Below, piece by piece: positions 27,701-36,374 of a stretch of 64,000 nt of DNA. Numbering within the stretch: position 1 is the first letter of the stretch; each line of letters starts with the position of its first letter. The notes under the pieces were generated by a model. That model was given only the letters and a program-made list of their open reading frames with translations, made no database searches and was not told the DNA's origin. A program made the translations under genes and the position numbers. This stretch comes from Halobacteriales archaeon QS_3_64_16. GTDB taxonomy: Archaea > Halobacteriota > Halobacteria > Halobacteriales > Halococcaceae. The stretch lies in the NCBI GenBank assembly GCA_003021705.1, contig PXRJ01000001.1, positions 105,165-169,164 of the forward strand, given 5' to 3'.

Positions 27701-27756
27701 GCAAAAGGTGCGTGCGAGACGAAACCCATAATCGATCGGCCGATAAATCCTCTCTA

Positions 27757-28335
27757 ATGGCAGACGACGAGGACGAAGAAGAGGAGGGCGAACCCGTAGT
27801 CGAACTCGGCGAAGGAGAGGACGTCGAAGGCGCGCCGCTCGCACGGGTCAGTTCGCGACTGACTTGGGGCATCGAGAAGAGCCGGCTCGAAACGCGCGAG
27901 GGCGACACCGAGATCCGCACGCCCGAGGGCCCGAGGCGACTCGGCGACGTGCTCGGATCGGTCGAGAAGAGCTACTTCACGCGTCGGCAGGACTTCGAGG
28001 ACACGATCGAAGGCGTCGTCGGCACCGGCCCGATCCCGACTGCCGAAGACGAAAGAAACGCCACTGGCACCGACACCGACGCTACGACCGAAAGATCGAA
28101 CGACTCGAACGGAGATCGTAGCGCCGATAGCGCCGAAAACAAAGGTGAAGACGAGGACGGCAGCGACGCCGACCTTCAGTCGGGGACCGATGCCGATCAG
28201 GGGACCGACACCGAATCGCGGGCGAAAACACAGGGCGAGGCCCACGCAGAGACGAGTTCGGCGACCGACGTCGAGTCGGCGACCGAGAAAGAGAGAACCG
28301 ACGCGAACGGGGACGACGCCGGTTCCGAGGAGTAA
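27757..28335 (+). CDS. DUF5789-type haloarchaeal protein with a long acidic tail
   Basis: This 192-residue protein has a compact conserved centre at about residues 25-92 (RVSSRLTWGIEKSRLE, TPEGPRRLGDVLGSVEKSYF, RRQDFEDTIEGVVGTGPIP) typical of DUF5789. The last 95 residues are low-complexity Asp/Glu/Thr/Ser/Ala, probably disordered. The ATG at 27757 is preferred because the frame upstream reads through the hairpin cluster. It is followed 3 nt later by the CPBP protease gene. Function unknown. Confidence 0.75.
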   Translation: MADDEDEEEEGEPVVELGEGEDVEGAPLARVSSRLTWGIEKSRLETREGDTEIRTPEGPRRLGDVLGSVEKSYFTRRQDFEDTIEGVVGTGPIPTAEDERNATGTDTDATTERSNDSNGDRSADSAENKGEDEDGSDADLQSGTDADQGTDTESRAKTQGEAHAETSSATDVESATEKERTDANGDDAGSEE

Positions 28336-28338
28336 GAC

Positions 28339-29016
28339 GTGGCGGTTCGAGCGTTCGGGTACCGGCTACCCGCGCTCACCTGGGTACAGAAGTCCTTACT
28401 CGTGGGTGCGTTGCTCACCGTTCTCTGGATGGCCTGGACCGGCTCCGGGCTCGACGAGCGCGTATTCCGCGATACGGTCGTCTATCTCCTCGGACCGGGC
28501 GTGCTCGCGATCACGCATAGCCGTCACATCGGCTGGCGGATCGATCGGCGGGCGATCAGAAACGCCCTCCTGCTCGCGCTGTTCGTCCTCCCCTTCTACC
28601 TCGTCGGATCGGCACTGCCCTCGGTTCGTGCGTACTACCCGATGTGGGAGACGAGCGCCGCGTTCGGCCAGTTCCTCCCCCACGCGCTCAAGCAACTGCT
28701 AGTCGTGATCGCCGCCGAGACCTACTATCGAGGACTGCTCTGTGTCGGGATCCGTGAGATCGGGATCGTGAGCGTCTTCATCAGTCCAGTATTGTACGCG
28801 CTCCATCACCTCGGTAAACCGCCAATAGAGTTGCTGCTGGCGGGGCCGACCGACGTGCTCTTCGGTGCGGTCGATTACCGAAGTACTTCGATCCTGCCCT
28901 CGATCGTCGCCCACGGGCTCGGGCTCGCCTTACTGGACTGGCTCGTGCTCCACCCCCCGCTGTTCGCCCCGGACCGGGTGGCTGAGTGGCTCTCCTGGCT
29001 ATCGATCCCGTTGTAG
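28339..29016 (+). CDS. CPBP-family intramembrane metalloprotease (CAAX protease-like)
   Basis: This 225-residue membrane protein is of the ABI/CPBP family. The putative active-site motifs are AAETYYRGLL (the family's EExxxR, with the first Glu replaced by Ala), VLYALHHLGK and SIVAHGLGLALLDW. Some six membrane helices are evident. Such proteases process prenylated or other membrane proteins; targets in archaea are unknown. The start is a GTG immediately after the DUF5789 stop. Loss of one motif Glu leaves activity uncertain. Confidence 0.8.
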   Translation: MAVRAFGYRLPALTWVQKSLLVGALLTVLWMAWTGSGLDERVFRDTVVYLLGPGVLAITHSRHIGWRIDRRAIRNALLLALFVLPFYLVGSALPSVRAYYPMWETSAAFGQFLPHALKQLLVVIAAETYYRGLLCVGIREIGIVSVFISPVLYALHHLGKPPIELLLAGPTDVLFGAVDYRSTSILPSIVAHGLGLALLDWLVLHPPLFAPDRVAEWLSWLSIPL

Positions 29017-29031
29017 GCCTACGACGGGCGA

Positions 29032-30366
29032 TCAGCCCGCACTCGCGGGGAAGTCCGACAGCTGTGACTGCAGGCCGGCAACGAGTTCGGAGTTCCGGCG
29101 CAGGCTATTCGTCGAGACGGGAAGGCGCGGGGCGAGCCCGCCGATCGCCCCTCGGAAGGTCTCCGCTACGCCGGGTTCGTTCTCGAGGGCGTGGCGCACC
29201 GTCTCACGGACCTGCCAGACTCCGGCAGGCCCCCAATAGTCCGAGGTGACGTGTCTGAGGACTAGCGCCGTCGCCTGCCGGTCCCGGTCGTGGAGCGCTT
29301 CGAGAACGCCCAGCCGGGCCGCATAGAAGGCCCCGGCGGTCTCCTCGACGTACTGAGTTCGGCCCTCGTAGTTCTCGTGATCGCTCGTGACTCGGTAGCT
29401 CTCTGCGTCGGGATTCCAGATGCTGCCTGGCGCTTTGAGTTCGACCAGCTCGAACTCCCACTGGCCCGGTGTGAGGATCACCCAGAAGCGATTGCCCAGA
29501 AATTCCTCGTAGTAGACCTCGGTCCCGTCGACGCTCGGGGCGTTACTGACCTGCCCACGGAGGTAGTTCCCGATCGTATCGTCGACGGCCGTGATCGACC
29601 ACCGGGTCGGGACGAGCCGGCGCTGGTCGGTCGTTCCGAGTGCCCCGGCCGAGAGGATCGTCTTGATGTCGTAGACGTCGAAGTCCCGATTGTAGAGGTA
29701 GTTCATCGCACCCGTCGCCCCCCACTCGTCGTCCGAGAGGGTCTTTTTCACTGCTTTCGGGACGTAGGGGTTCTCCGTGAGCGTCGCGTTCTCCGCGGGA
29801 GCACGCGGCCCGGTCGGCGTCGAGACGTCGGTCCGGGAGACCTCCAGATCGAGGTTCAGCTTCCCTTCGAGACCGATCTCGACGTCGACCGGCCGGTCGG
29901 CGATCGCGACTTCCCGCTGGACGCCGAGAAAGCCGTTCCAGGCGTCCGCGACCGACGGTGATGAACTCGACCCAGCCGAACCACCCCGCCCGTTCGAGTC
30001 GGTCCGCCCGGCCGAACGGACGTCCGTCGGTTGCGTCGAGTTCAACAGTCCAGTGCGGTGCTCGAAGACGTCCTCGATGGAAAAATCCTGTTCGTACCAG
30101 TGCTCACCGGTTTCGAACTCCGCGGCGCGGTCCTCGTTGCCGACCGGCGAGAGAACGCCCGTCGACACATTAGGGTAGCTGGAGTGGCCGACGAAGATCG
30201 TCGGCGACGTCGACCCGAACATCGAGTCACCGTCGAGCTTTCGCTCGAACTCCCGTTCGACGTCTTCCAAGTACTCGAGGATCGCATAGGACTTGTCCTC
30301 GACTAGCTGGCGGCGATCGGCCTCCCGGTCGCGTTCGACGCCCTCGAAGTACTCGTCGAGCCGCAT
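29032..30366 (-). CDS. nreA: DNA repair protein NreA
   Basis: This 444-residue archaeal Nre family protein functions in DNA damage response in Haloferax and binds PCNA. Recognised by the early SMFGSTSPTIFVGHSSYPNV region, RTGLLNSTQPTDVRSAGR and GQWEFELVELKAPGSIWNP. The C terminus ends LQSQLSDFPASAG, where QxxLxxF resembles a PCNA-interacting peptide. It is convergent with the CPBP gene, with 15 bp between the stops. Length and start are normal for the family. Confidence 0.88.
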   Translation of the reverse strand: MRLDEYFEGVERDREADRRQLVEDKSYAILEYLEDVEREFERKLDGDSMFGSTSPTIFVGHSSYPNVSTGVLSPVGNEDRAAEFETGEHWYEQDFSIEDVFEHRTGLLNSTQPTDVRSAGRTDSNGRGGSAGSSSSPSVADAWNGFLGVQREVAIADRPVDVEIGLEGKLNLDLEVSRTDVSTPTGPRAPAENATLTENPYVPKAVKKTLSDDEWGATGAMNYLYNRDFDVYDIKTILSAGALGTTDQRRLVPTRWSITAVDDTIGNYLRGQVSNAPSVDGTEVYYEEFLGNRFWVILTPGQWEFELVELKAPGSIWNPDAESYRVTSDHENYEGRTQYVEETAGAFYAARLGVLEALHDRDRQATALVLRHVTSDYWGPAGVWQVRETVRHALENEPGVAETFRGAIGGLAPRLPVSTNSLRRNSELVAGLQSQLSDFPASAG

Positions 30367-30453
30367 TAGTTGTATAGACGGGTTCGGGCGGCTTCAACCC
30401 TCGCCTGCATGTTCCGCCGTCACCCGTTCTCCTCGGGTTCGTACCGGCCGTAG

Positions 30454-30669
30454 CTATGATTTGGGCGTCTCGAATCCGTTACGAACACCGATACCGTAGA
30501 CGAACCCGAAACTCAACCCCGCGAAGACCGCGAAGTACACCGTCATCCGGAGGGCAACGGCCCCGGCGAGGAACTGGCTGAAGATCGTCCAGGCGAGCAC
30601 CACGACGAACGCGGCCACGAAGACGTAGCCGAGAACGCCGAGTACCCTCGTCCGGCCCTCGCTCGTCAT
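30454..30669 (-). CDS. small two-helix membrane protein
   Basis: This 71-residue protein has two hydrophobic segments (about residues 10-32 and 38-60; VLGYVFVAAFVVVLAWTIF, MTVYFAVFAGLSFGFVYGIG). It lies between NreA and TFB on the same strand. No function can be assigned; size, hydrophobicity and a clean start support a real gene. Confidence 0.65.
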   Translation of the reverse strand: MTSEGRTRVLGVLGYVFVAAFVVVLAWTIFSQFLAGAVALRMTVYFAVFAGLSFGFVYGIGVRNGFETPKS

Positions 30670-30763
30670 ATGTTCTCGGTGGCTCTTCGACTAACTACCT
30701 AAAGAGCTTCTGACGAGAGGAAGGAGGGAACGGCGAAAACGAAACGGGAGAGAGGCCGAGCGC

Positions 30764-31741
30764 TTAGCTGTGAATGCCCATTGCTTCGATCTGCTCTTGA
30801 TACCGGTTGCGGATGGTGACTTCGGTCACTTGGGCGACGTCGGCGACCTCCCGTTGGGTCTTCTTTTCGTTACAAAGGAGCGAAGCGGCATAGATCGCGG
30901 CGGCAGCGTAGCCAGTGGGGGATTTGCCCGAAAGCAAGCCTTCCTCGGCGGTGGTCTCGATGATGTCGTTGGCCTTCGATTGGACTTCCTCCGACAGCGA
31001 GAGTTCCGAACAGAAGCGGGGGACGTACTTCTGGGGGTCGACGGGGCGCATCTCGAGACCGAGTTCCTGGGAAACGTACCGATAAGTACGGCCGATTTCC
31101 TTGCGTTCGACCCGAGAGACTTCCGAGATCTCCTCTAAGGAACGCGGGATGCCCTCCTTCCGGCAGGCGGCATAGAGCGCGGAGGTCGCGACGCCCTCGA
31201 TCGATCGGCCCCGAATGAGGTCGTCGGCGAGCGCACGCCGGTAGATAACCGAGGCGACCTCCCGGACCGACCGGGGGACACCCAGAGCGGAGGCCATCCG
31301 GTCGATCTCCGAGAGGGCGAACTGGAGGTTGCGTTCGCCGGCGTCTTTGGTACGAATGCGTTCTTGCCACTTCCGCAATCGGTGCATCTGGGAGCGTTTC
31401 TTCGAGGAGATAGACCGACCATAGGCGTCCTTGTCCTTCCAGTCGATGGTAGTAGTGAGGCCCTTGTCGTGCATCGTCTGGGTCGTCGGCGCGCCGACCC
31501 GGGATTTCTGCTGGCGCTCGGAGTGATTGAACGCGCGCCACTCCGGGCCGGGATCGATCGACCCTTCCTCGACGACCAGGCCACAGTCCTCGCAGATGAG
31601 TTCGCCCCGATCGGAGCTCTTGACGAGGTTCGCCGACTCGCACTCCGGACAATCGTGGACTTCCTCTTGTTCCCCCTCCCCTTCCCCCGTTTTCCCCCCT
31701 TGTTGCCGCGTGCGCTCGCGCTGACGGGTAGGCCGTGTCAT
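30764..31741 (-). CDS. tfb: transcription initiation factor IIB (TFB)
   Basis: This 325-residue general transcription factor recruits RNA polymerase to TBP-bound promoters. It has an N-terminal zinc ribbon (CPECES...[11 protein letters not shown], residues about 30-55), a B-reader/linker ([20 protein letters not shown]), and two cyclin folds ending with an HTH ([20 protein letters not shown]). Haloarchaea carry many TFB paralogues; this one is next to rnhA, as in related genomes. An unusually charged N terminus precedes the ribbon. Confidence 0.95.
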   Translation of the reverse strand: MTRPTRQRERTRQQGGKTGEGEGEQEEVHDCPECESANLVKSSDRGELICEDCGLVVEEGSIDPGPEWRAFNHSERQQKSRVGAPTTQTMHDKGLTTTIDWKDKDAYGRSISSKKRSQMHRLRKWQERIRTKDAGERNLQFALSEIDRMASALGVPRSVREVASVIYRRALADDLIRGRSIEGVATSALYAACRKEGIPRSLEEISEVSRVERKEIGRTYRYVSQELGLEMRPVDPQKYVPRFCSELSLSEEVQSKANDIIETTAEEGLLSGKSPTGYAAAAIYAASLLCNEKKTQREVADVAQVTEVTIRNRYQEQIEAMGIHS

Positions 31742-31921
31742 TGCACTTAAATAGTAGTACTTCGGGCAAACTTAAATCCTCGGGAAGGTTTTTGTGATCG
31801 TACTGATGGGTCGTGTCCGAACCGTTCGAGTCGCTTTCGATCGGGGAGAGGCTCGGTCTACCTGGTCTCCTTCGGGGGCCGACCGTAATCACCAATAGTC
31901 TCTCGGCTCCGTTTATAGGTA
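31742..31921. promoter_or_regulatory. divergent promoter region between tfb and rnhA
   Basis: On the minus strand a TTTAAG box at about 31771-31777 lies about 30 nt before the tfb ATG, suitable for a nearly leaderless transcript. A second ATTTAAG (about 31746-31752) is too close to the start to serve it. On the plus strand GTTTATAG (31911-31918) is only about 8 nt before the annotated rnhA ATG, so it is unlikely to be that gene's box. Confidence 0.4.
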
Positions 31922-32542
31922 ATGCCGGTGATCGAGTGCGACGTCGCGGCCGCCGCCGAACGGCTCGGTGCCGCTGGCGTCGAGACCCGAGCGGGCAACA
32001 CTGACCACGAGCGCTGGCGCGCGGAAAGCCCCGAGGCGGTGGCAGTCGCTTACAACGGGAAGGTAGTCGTACAAGGAAGCCGGCCCCATCGGCTCGCGAG
32101 CGTGGTGCGCAACGACGATGGGGACGACGCGGATGGAGCCGGCAGTAGCCGAGTATACTGCTATTTCGACGGCGCGTCCCGAGGGAATCCGGGCCCGGCA
32201 GCCATCGGCTGGGTGCTCGTAGCCGATGGCGGGATCGTCGCGGAGGGCGGCGAGCGGATTGCCGACACTACGAATAATCGCGCGGAGTACGAGGCACTGA
32301 TCCGAGTTCTGGAGGTCGCCGAGGAGTACGGGTTCTCGGAAGTGAACGTCCGGGGCGATTCCGAACTGATCTGCAAGCAGGTCCGCGGGGAGTACGAGAC
32401 GAACCAGCCGGCACTGCGCGAACGACGAGTGACGGTTCGGGAGCTACTGGCGGGATTCGAGGACTGGACGCTCGAACACGTCCCTCGAGAGGTGAACGAC
32501 CGCGCCGATGCGCGCGCGAACGAGGTACTCGATAATGAGTGA
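31922..32542 (+). CDS. rnhA: ribonuclease HI
   Basis: This 206-residue enzyme degrades the RNA strand of RNA-DNA hybrids. Catalytic carboxylates: Asp83 (YCYFDGASRGNPGP), Glu122 (NNRAEYEALI), Asp146 (VRGDSELICKQV) and the Asp in VNDRADARANE. The first 70 residues form an extra N-terminal domain typical of haloarchaeal RNase HI. Its stop overlaps the next gene by 8 bp. Confidence 0.93.
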   Translation: MPVIECDVAAAAERLGAAGVETRAGNTDHERWRAESPEAVAVAYNGKVVVQGSRPHRLASVVRNDDGDDADGAGSSRVYCYFDGASRGNPGPAAIGWVLVADGGIVAEGGERIADTTNNRAEYEALIRVLEVAEEYGFSEVNVRGDSELICKQVRGEYETNQPALRERRVTVRELLAGFEDWTLEHVPREVNDRADARANEVLDNE

Positions 32543-33215
32543 TCCAGAAAACCCGAATCCCGGGCCCGACTCCGAGGAGAGCGTCGATCAGCGACCCAAC
32601 CCCGATTCCGACCCCGACGGCAGCGGGGATCGAGAAGCTACCGATCGGGCGACCGATCTGCCTCCCGAGACGATCGAGGAGGCCGAACGGCTGACCCGCC
32701 TGGCTCGCGAGGCAGGGAATCCCGACGAGCGCGAGGCCCACCGGGAGCGACGACGGGAGGTAGTGGCCGAGTACGACTACATAGCGCGCGTGCGCGAAGA
32801 GGATGCTAGGGAAGTGCTCGTCCTCTATCCCGAGGAGTGGATCGAAGAGGGCCTCGTCAGGACCGACCGCATCGAGGAGCTGAACCGGGCAGTCGAACGC
32901 CCCCTCTCGGGACCGGGAAACCCGGAGGAGTGGGACGCGATCGAGGACCACAACCGATCGGCCGTCGAGCGCGTCGCCGAGACGGAGGGCCCGGTTCACG
33001 GCGCGAACGCACGAGCCTTCGCCGATTTCATGGGTAATCACTACGCTCGACCGGTCGAGTCGGCGAGCAACCCGGAGATCGAGGAGTTCCTGACCGAGTA
33101 CTTCCCGCGCAACGCCTGGCCGAGCGCCGAGCAGAGGGCAGTCGTCGAGGACTCGATCGAGCTGCTCGTAGACATCGCGAGCGAGGACGCCAGCGACTCG
33201 GGAGCCGGGAAATAA
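32535..33215 (+). CDS. rnhA operon protein (DUF7108-like)
   Basis: This 226-residue acidic protein is conserved in haloarchaea downstream of rnhA and overlaps it by 8 bp. The first 55 residues are disordered and Asp/Pro-rich. The rest is helical, with REAGNPDEREAHRERRREVV and EYDYIARVREEDAREVLVLY recognisable. No catalytic motif is apparent. Function unknown; the DUF number is from memory. Confidence 0.78.
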   Translation: MSDPENPNPGPDSEESVDQRPNPDSDPDGSGDREATDRATDLPPETIEEAERLTRLAREAGNPDEREAHRERRREVVAEYDYIARVREEDAREVLVLYPEEWIEEGLVRTDRIEELNRAVERPLSGPGNPEEWDAIEDHNRSAVERVAETEGPVHGANARAFADFMGNHYARPVESASNPEIEEFLTEYFPRNAWPSAEQRAVVEDSIELLVDIASEDASDSGAGK

Positions 33216-33323
33216 CCGAGCCGACTACATTGTCCGTCCAGGCCCCCTCGAACTCGAGCATGGCTCTCGACTTTCGGTCGACTATCTCGAACGAACCAGT
33301 GAACTAGTAGGAGTCGCTGAGCT

Positions 33324-33683
33324 CTAGAGCTGCTCGTCGACGAGGTCCTGGATAACTCCGGCACGATCCTCGTCGGTCACGAACCGCGAGAGCGTCCACT
33401 CCAGGGAATCGAGCACCGCTTCGTAGCCGTCGTCGGTGAGTTCGTACTGGTTGGTGCGCTTGTCGAGTTCGGATTTCTCGACGAACTCCATCCCGACGAG
33501 ATCGTCCAAGTTCGGGTACAAGCGCCCGTGATTGACCTCCGAGCCGTAGTACGCTTCGAGTTCCCGCTTTATCGCCAGGCCATACATCGGCCGCTCGGAG
33601 AGGATCACGAGGATGCGGTGCTGAAACGCGGTGAGATCCCGTGCGGCCGCGGCTGTCTCCGCTACCGAATGCACCTCTGACAT
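33324..33683 (-). CDS. PadR-family transcriptional regulator
   Basis: This 119-residue winged-helix protein has TAFQHRILVILSERPMYGLA and EVNHGRLYPNLDDLVGMEFV, the recognition region of PadR proteins, and a C-terminal dimerisation helix. The start at 33683 (MSEVHSVAE) is chosen because a TATA-like TATTAAAT on this strand lies at 33707-33714, fitting a leaderless message. It lies between the rnhA operon and the pyrophosphatase gene, as in other haloarchaea. The ligand is unknown. Confidence 0.88.
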   Translation of the reverse strand: MSEVHSVAETAAAARDLTAFQHRILVILSERPMYGLAIKRELEAYYGSEVNHGRLYPNLDDLVGMEFVEKSELDKRTNQYELTDDGYEAVLDSLEWTLSRFVTDEDRAGVIQDLVDEQL

Positions 33684-33684
33684 G

Positions 33685-33714
33685 AACCGGCGTACATCAT
33701 GTAACCATTTAATA
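33685..33714 (-). promoter_or_regulatory. padR promoter with palindrome TACAT-C-ATGTA
   Basis: The minus-strand TATA box (33707-33714) is followed by a perfect 11-bp palindrome TACATCATGTA (33693-33703) before the start codon at 33683. PadR proteins bind short ATGT/ACAT palindromes and usually repress their own genes, so this is a reasonable autoregulatory site. Confidence 0.4.
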
Positions 33715-33945
33715 CTTTGCACATTATGAGACCTTTACACGGATCCGTCGGCTCGTGGCGTTTTCGTGATGATTCGTCGAGTACGGATGGAATCGATTAC
33801 GACTCGATCTCGACTTCACCCGATCGTTACACGTTTCGCGAGGGAAGTCGGGAGGACCATAGGATTCGTCGACTTCGGGGGAGGCCTGGAGCGATCAGTG
33901 GTGGGTCGAAACCCCTTTGAGCGCGCCCATCACAGGGAAGTGCGT

Positions 33946-34479
33946 ATGGCGAACCTCTTTACCGACATCGAGGCGGGGCCGAACCCACCGGAGGAGATCA
34001 CCGTCGTCGTCGAGTGTCTCAAAGGCGACCGGAACAAATACGAGTACGAGAAAGACCTTCCAGGAGTCGTTCTCGACCGCGTGTTGCACTCGAACGTCCA
34101 CTATCCTGCCGACTATGGCTTCATCCCGCACTCGTGGTACGACGACGACGACCCGCTCGACGTGCTGCTGTTGGTCGAGGACCCGACGTTCCCCGGCTGT
34201 GTCGTCGAGGCCCGTCCGGTCGCACTCATGGGCATGGACGACGACGGCGAGCAGGACGACAAGGTGATCGCCGTGCCGTCCGAGGACCCCCGCTTCGATC
34301 ACATTGAGGACCTATCGGACGTTCCCGACCATCTCCAGGCCGAGATCGACGAGTTCTTCGGGACCTACAAGAACTTAGAAGCCGGTAAGGAAGTCGAGAC
34401 GCTAGGATGGGAGGACCGAGATACGGCACTCGACGCCATCTCTCACTCCCAGGAGCTCTACGCCGAGAAGTTCGAGTAG
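33946..34479 (+). CDS. ppa: inorganic pyrophosphatase (soluble, family I)
   Basis: This 177-residue enzyme hydrolyses pyrophosphate. Active-site segments: KGDRNKYEYEKDLPGVVLDR, SNVHYPADYGFIPHSW and DDDDPLDVLLLVEDPTFPGC, with the three catalytic Asp in the last. The extended frame upstream to 33766 lacks conservation, so ATG 33946 is used. It is monocistronic and at its usual place after PadR. Confidence 0.96.
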   Translation: MANLFTDIEAGPNPPEEITVVVECLKGDRNKYEYEKDLPGVVLDRVLHSNVHYPADYGFIPHSWYDDDDPLDVLLLVEDPTFPGCVVEARPVALMGMDDDGEQDDKVIAVPSEDPRFDHIEDLSDVPDHLQAEIDEFFGTYKNLEAGKEVETLGWEDRDTALDAISHSQELYAEKFE

Positions 34480-35947
34480 ACGACGATCCGTTCTCCGAAC
34501 CGACTCGGTAGGACGAGCGTACGTTCGTGCTCGCCGGTCGACGTACTGACCTAAACACCGTGTAGCGTCGTTCTCGCCGATGAAATCGACCGAACCTCGA
34601 ATTACTCGATCCCCTGCGATTCCGTATAGCAACATATGGTTTATGTAGCCGTCACCGAACGCTCTATAACACCAATTATCTGATAAAAAGAGCCGAACGC
34701 CGGGTCGTGCCCTCGTTCCGCCCCGTCAGCGCGGACGAACGGGCAGGAGAGCCGAGGCTCGTAGTCGACCGGCTGGCAGTGCAACCAGAAGGGAGGGACT
34801 TAACTGTGTGAGAGCGACGATCGTTCGGTAGTATTCAGTATAGGCTTCCACTCGATTGGACAGCACGGTCCCTCCGAACCGATGGGCCAACGGCGTTCGA
34901 AACGAGCGTCGAACCCGCCACACCGAACTGACAACGACTATTTCGGCGATAGGTGCCCGCTGATGGACAGTGTCAGCAGTGGAAGCCGATTGCGACCAGC
35001 AGAACCCACCACGAGCAACGGGCCACGACTCGCAGTGTCGCTCGGCTCGGCCTAGGAGGATCCAGGCGCGATGGACACTGCGTTGCGAACCGTGGAGTTG
35101 ATCGAAGTTCGTAGGTCTTACGTCGTTTCACTCAGCCGCGACAGGACCGACTGGACGCACGGTAACTCTCCGCAGTTCATAGAATCGACCCTAACAGCCC
35201 CTCGATCGGTCCGCTCGCGTCCGGACGGGCCCAAGCACCGACCAGGTTCGTTCAACAATAGTGGCGTTCGCGACCTCGTTCGGACGATGGTACGTACACT
35301 AAAGAGCGATCGTCATGCTACCAGCTGAGACCACGACTCCGTATAGTGGAAGACCGCATTCCTCCGTCTATTCTTCGCTAACAGGCAGGAGGAATCCACC
35401 CAACGTAGCGGCCTTTCCCGGAATCCGTCGATGGCGGCTCACTGCCCCGTACTCGCGGACAGTCGTCAGAGAAGACCTGCTACCGTCGTGACGAAGCCGG
35501 ATCAAGGACGGTGGCCGCCTCTCGGTCGAGGACTGCACCCAGCTCTGATCTACTAGCTCGCCATATCTTCGGCCTCCATCACGGACTTCCCAGAGACGTT
35601 CGGCTGTGCACGAGGCATTCGGACCGCAGAGGCCCGACGATCGAACGGCTGGCCTGTATGTGTGCTCTCCCTTCTCTTCGAGAAGTGACCTACCGGGCGA
35701 GCGCTCTTCCGAGTTCGATCACGGTCGTCACTGTAACACCGCCGAATTCTCGAACCCCGGGCCACGTAGTACCGACTATCGACTACAGATATTTTAGCTC
35801 TCTTCGTACATGTGCTCTTCGTATATGAATGTCTTCGTCGGTTCTCGGACCACACTCGGACTTCAGTTCTGCACCCCTACCACGAGATAAGAACGCTTAT
35901 CGAGCGTCTGACGTGCATTGATGTGCCTCCGGTCGAACAGTGAAGTG
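34480..35947. other. 1.4-kb region with no supportable gene
   Basis: Nothing here reads as a haloarchaeal protein. Open frames at 34726-34923 (minus), 35071-35328 and 35511-35828 (plus) and 35553-35855 (minus) are basic and Arg/Ser-rich rather than acidic. AT-rich TATA-like stretches occur at 34636-34645, 34662-34668 and 34674-34686, which could start a non-coding RNA. I saw no tRNA, transposase remnant or origin-type repeats. The gap precedes a DUF5805-recombinase pair. Confidence 0.5.
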
Positions 35948-36373
35948 ATGGCCGCACAGAGCGACGGTACCCGAAGTAAAGTCGAGACCTACCTCCCGGC
36001 CTACCAGAAAGAGGAGTGGCGAGAACATGCTCAGCAACTAGGAATGAGCCAGAGTGAGTTCGTCAAGACGATGGTGCAGGCCGGACGACGGGGATTCGGC
36101 GCTCGGGAGACCGACGAAAGCGAGGGACGAAACGATCCGAACGAGAAGCCCGTGGAAGTCGGGTCTCCGGGCTCCGACCCTAGGGGTAGCGGCCTCGAAG
36201 AGCGTGTGCTCGCGATTCTCGACGAGGGCTCGTGTTCCTGGGAGGAGCTGGTCGATCGGATGACCGGCGATCTGGAGGACCGACTCGACGCGGCCCTGGA
36301 GGAACTCCAGCGGGAGAACCGCATCCGGTACAGCGGTCGCGAGGGCGGCTACACGCGGACGGGGGCCGAGTAG
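35948..36373 (+). CDS. DUF5805 family protein (ribbon-helix-helix plus winged-helix-like)
   Basis: This 141-residue protein has an N-terminal MetJ/Arc-like segment (TRSKVETYLPAYQKEEWREH, then MSQSEFVKTMVQAGRRGF), a disordered linker, and a C-terminal small winged-helix-like domain (LEERVLAILDEGSCSWEELV, NRIRYSGREGGYTR). It looks DNA-binding. The next gene, a tyrosine recombinase, begins one base after its stop, so the two probably act together. The start at 35948 is preferred; 35918 would add ten residues. Confidence 0.75.
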   Translation: MAAQSDGTRSKVETYLPAYQKEEWREHAQQLGMSQSEFVKTMVQAGRRGFGARETDESEGRNDPNEKPVEVGSPGSDPRGSGLEERVLAILDEGSCSWEELVDRMTGDLEDRLDAALEELQRENRIRYSGREGGYTRTGAE

Positions 36374-36374
36374 C

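Noticed and set aside
31820..31850. GTTCGAGTC stretch resembling a tRNA T-arm
   Set aside because: No matching acceptor, D or anticodon stems nearby. No tRNA was found anywhere in the window by this reading.
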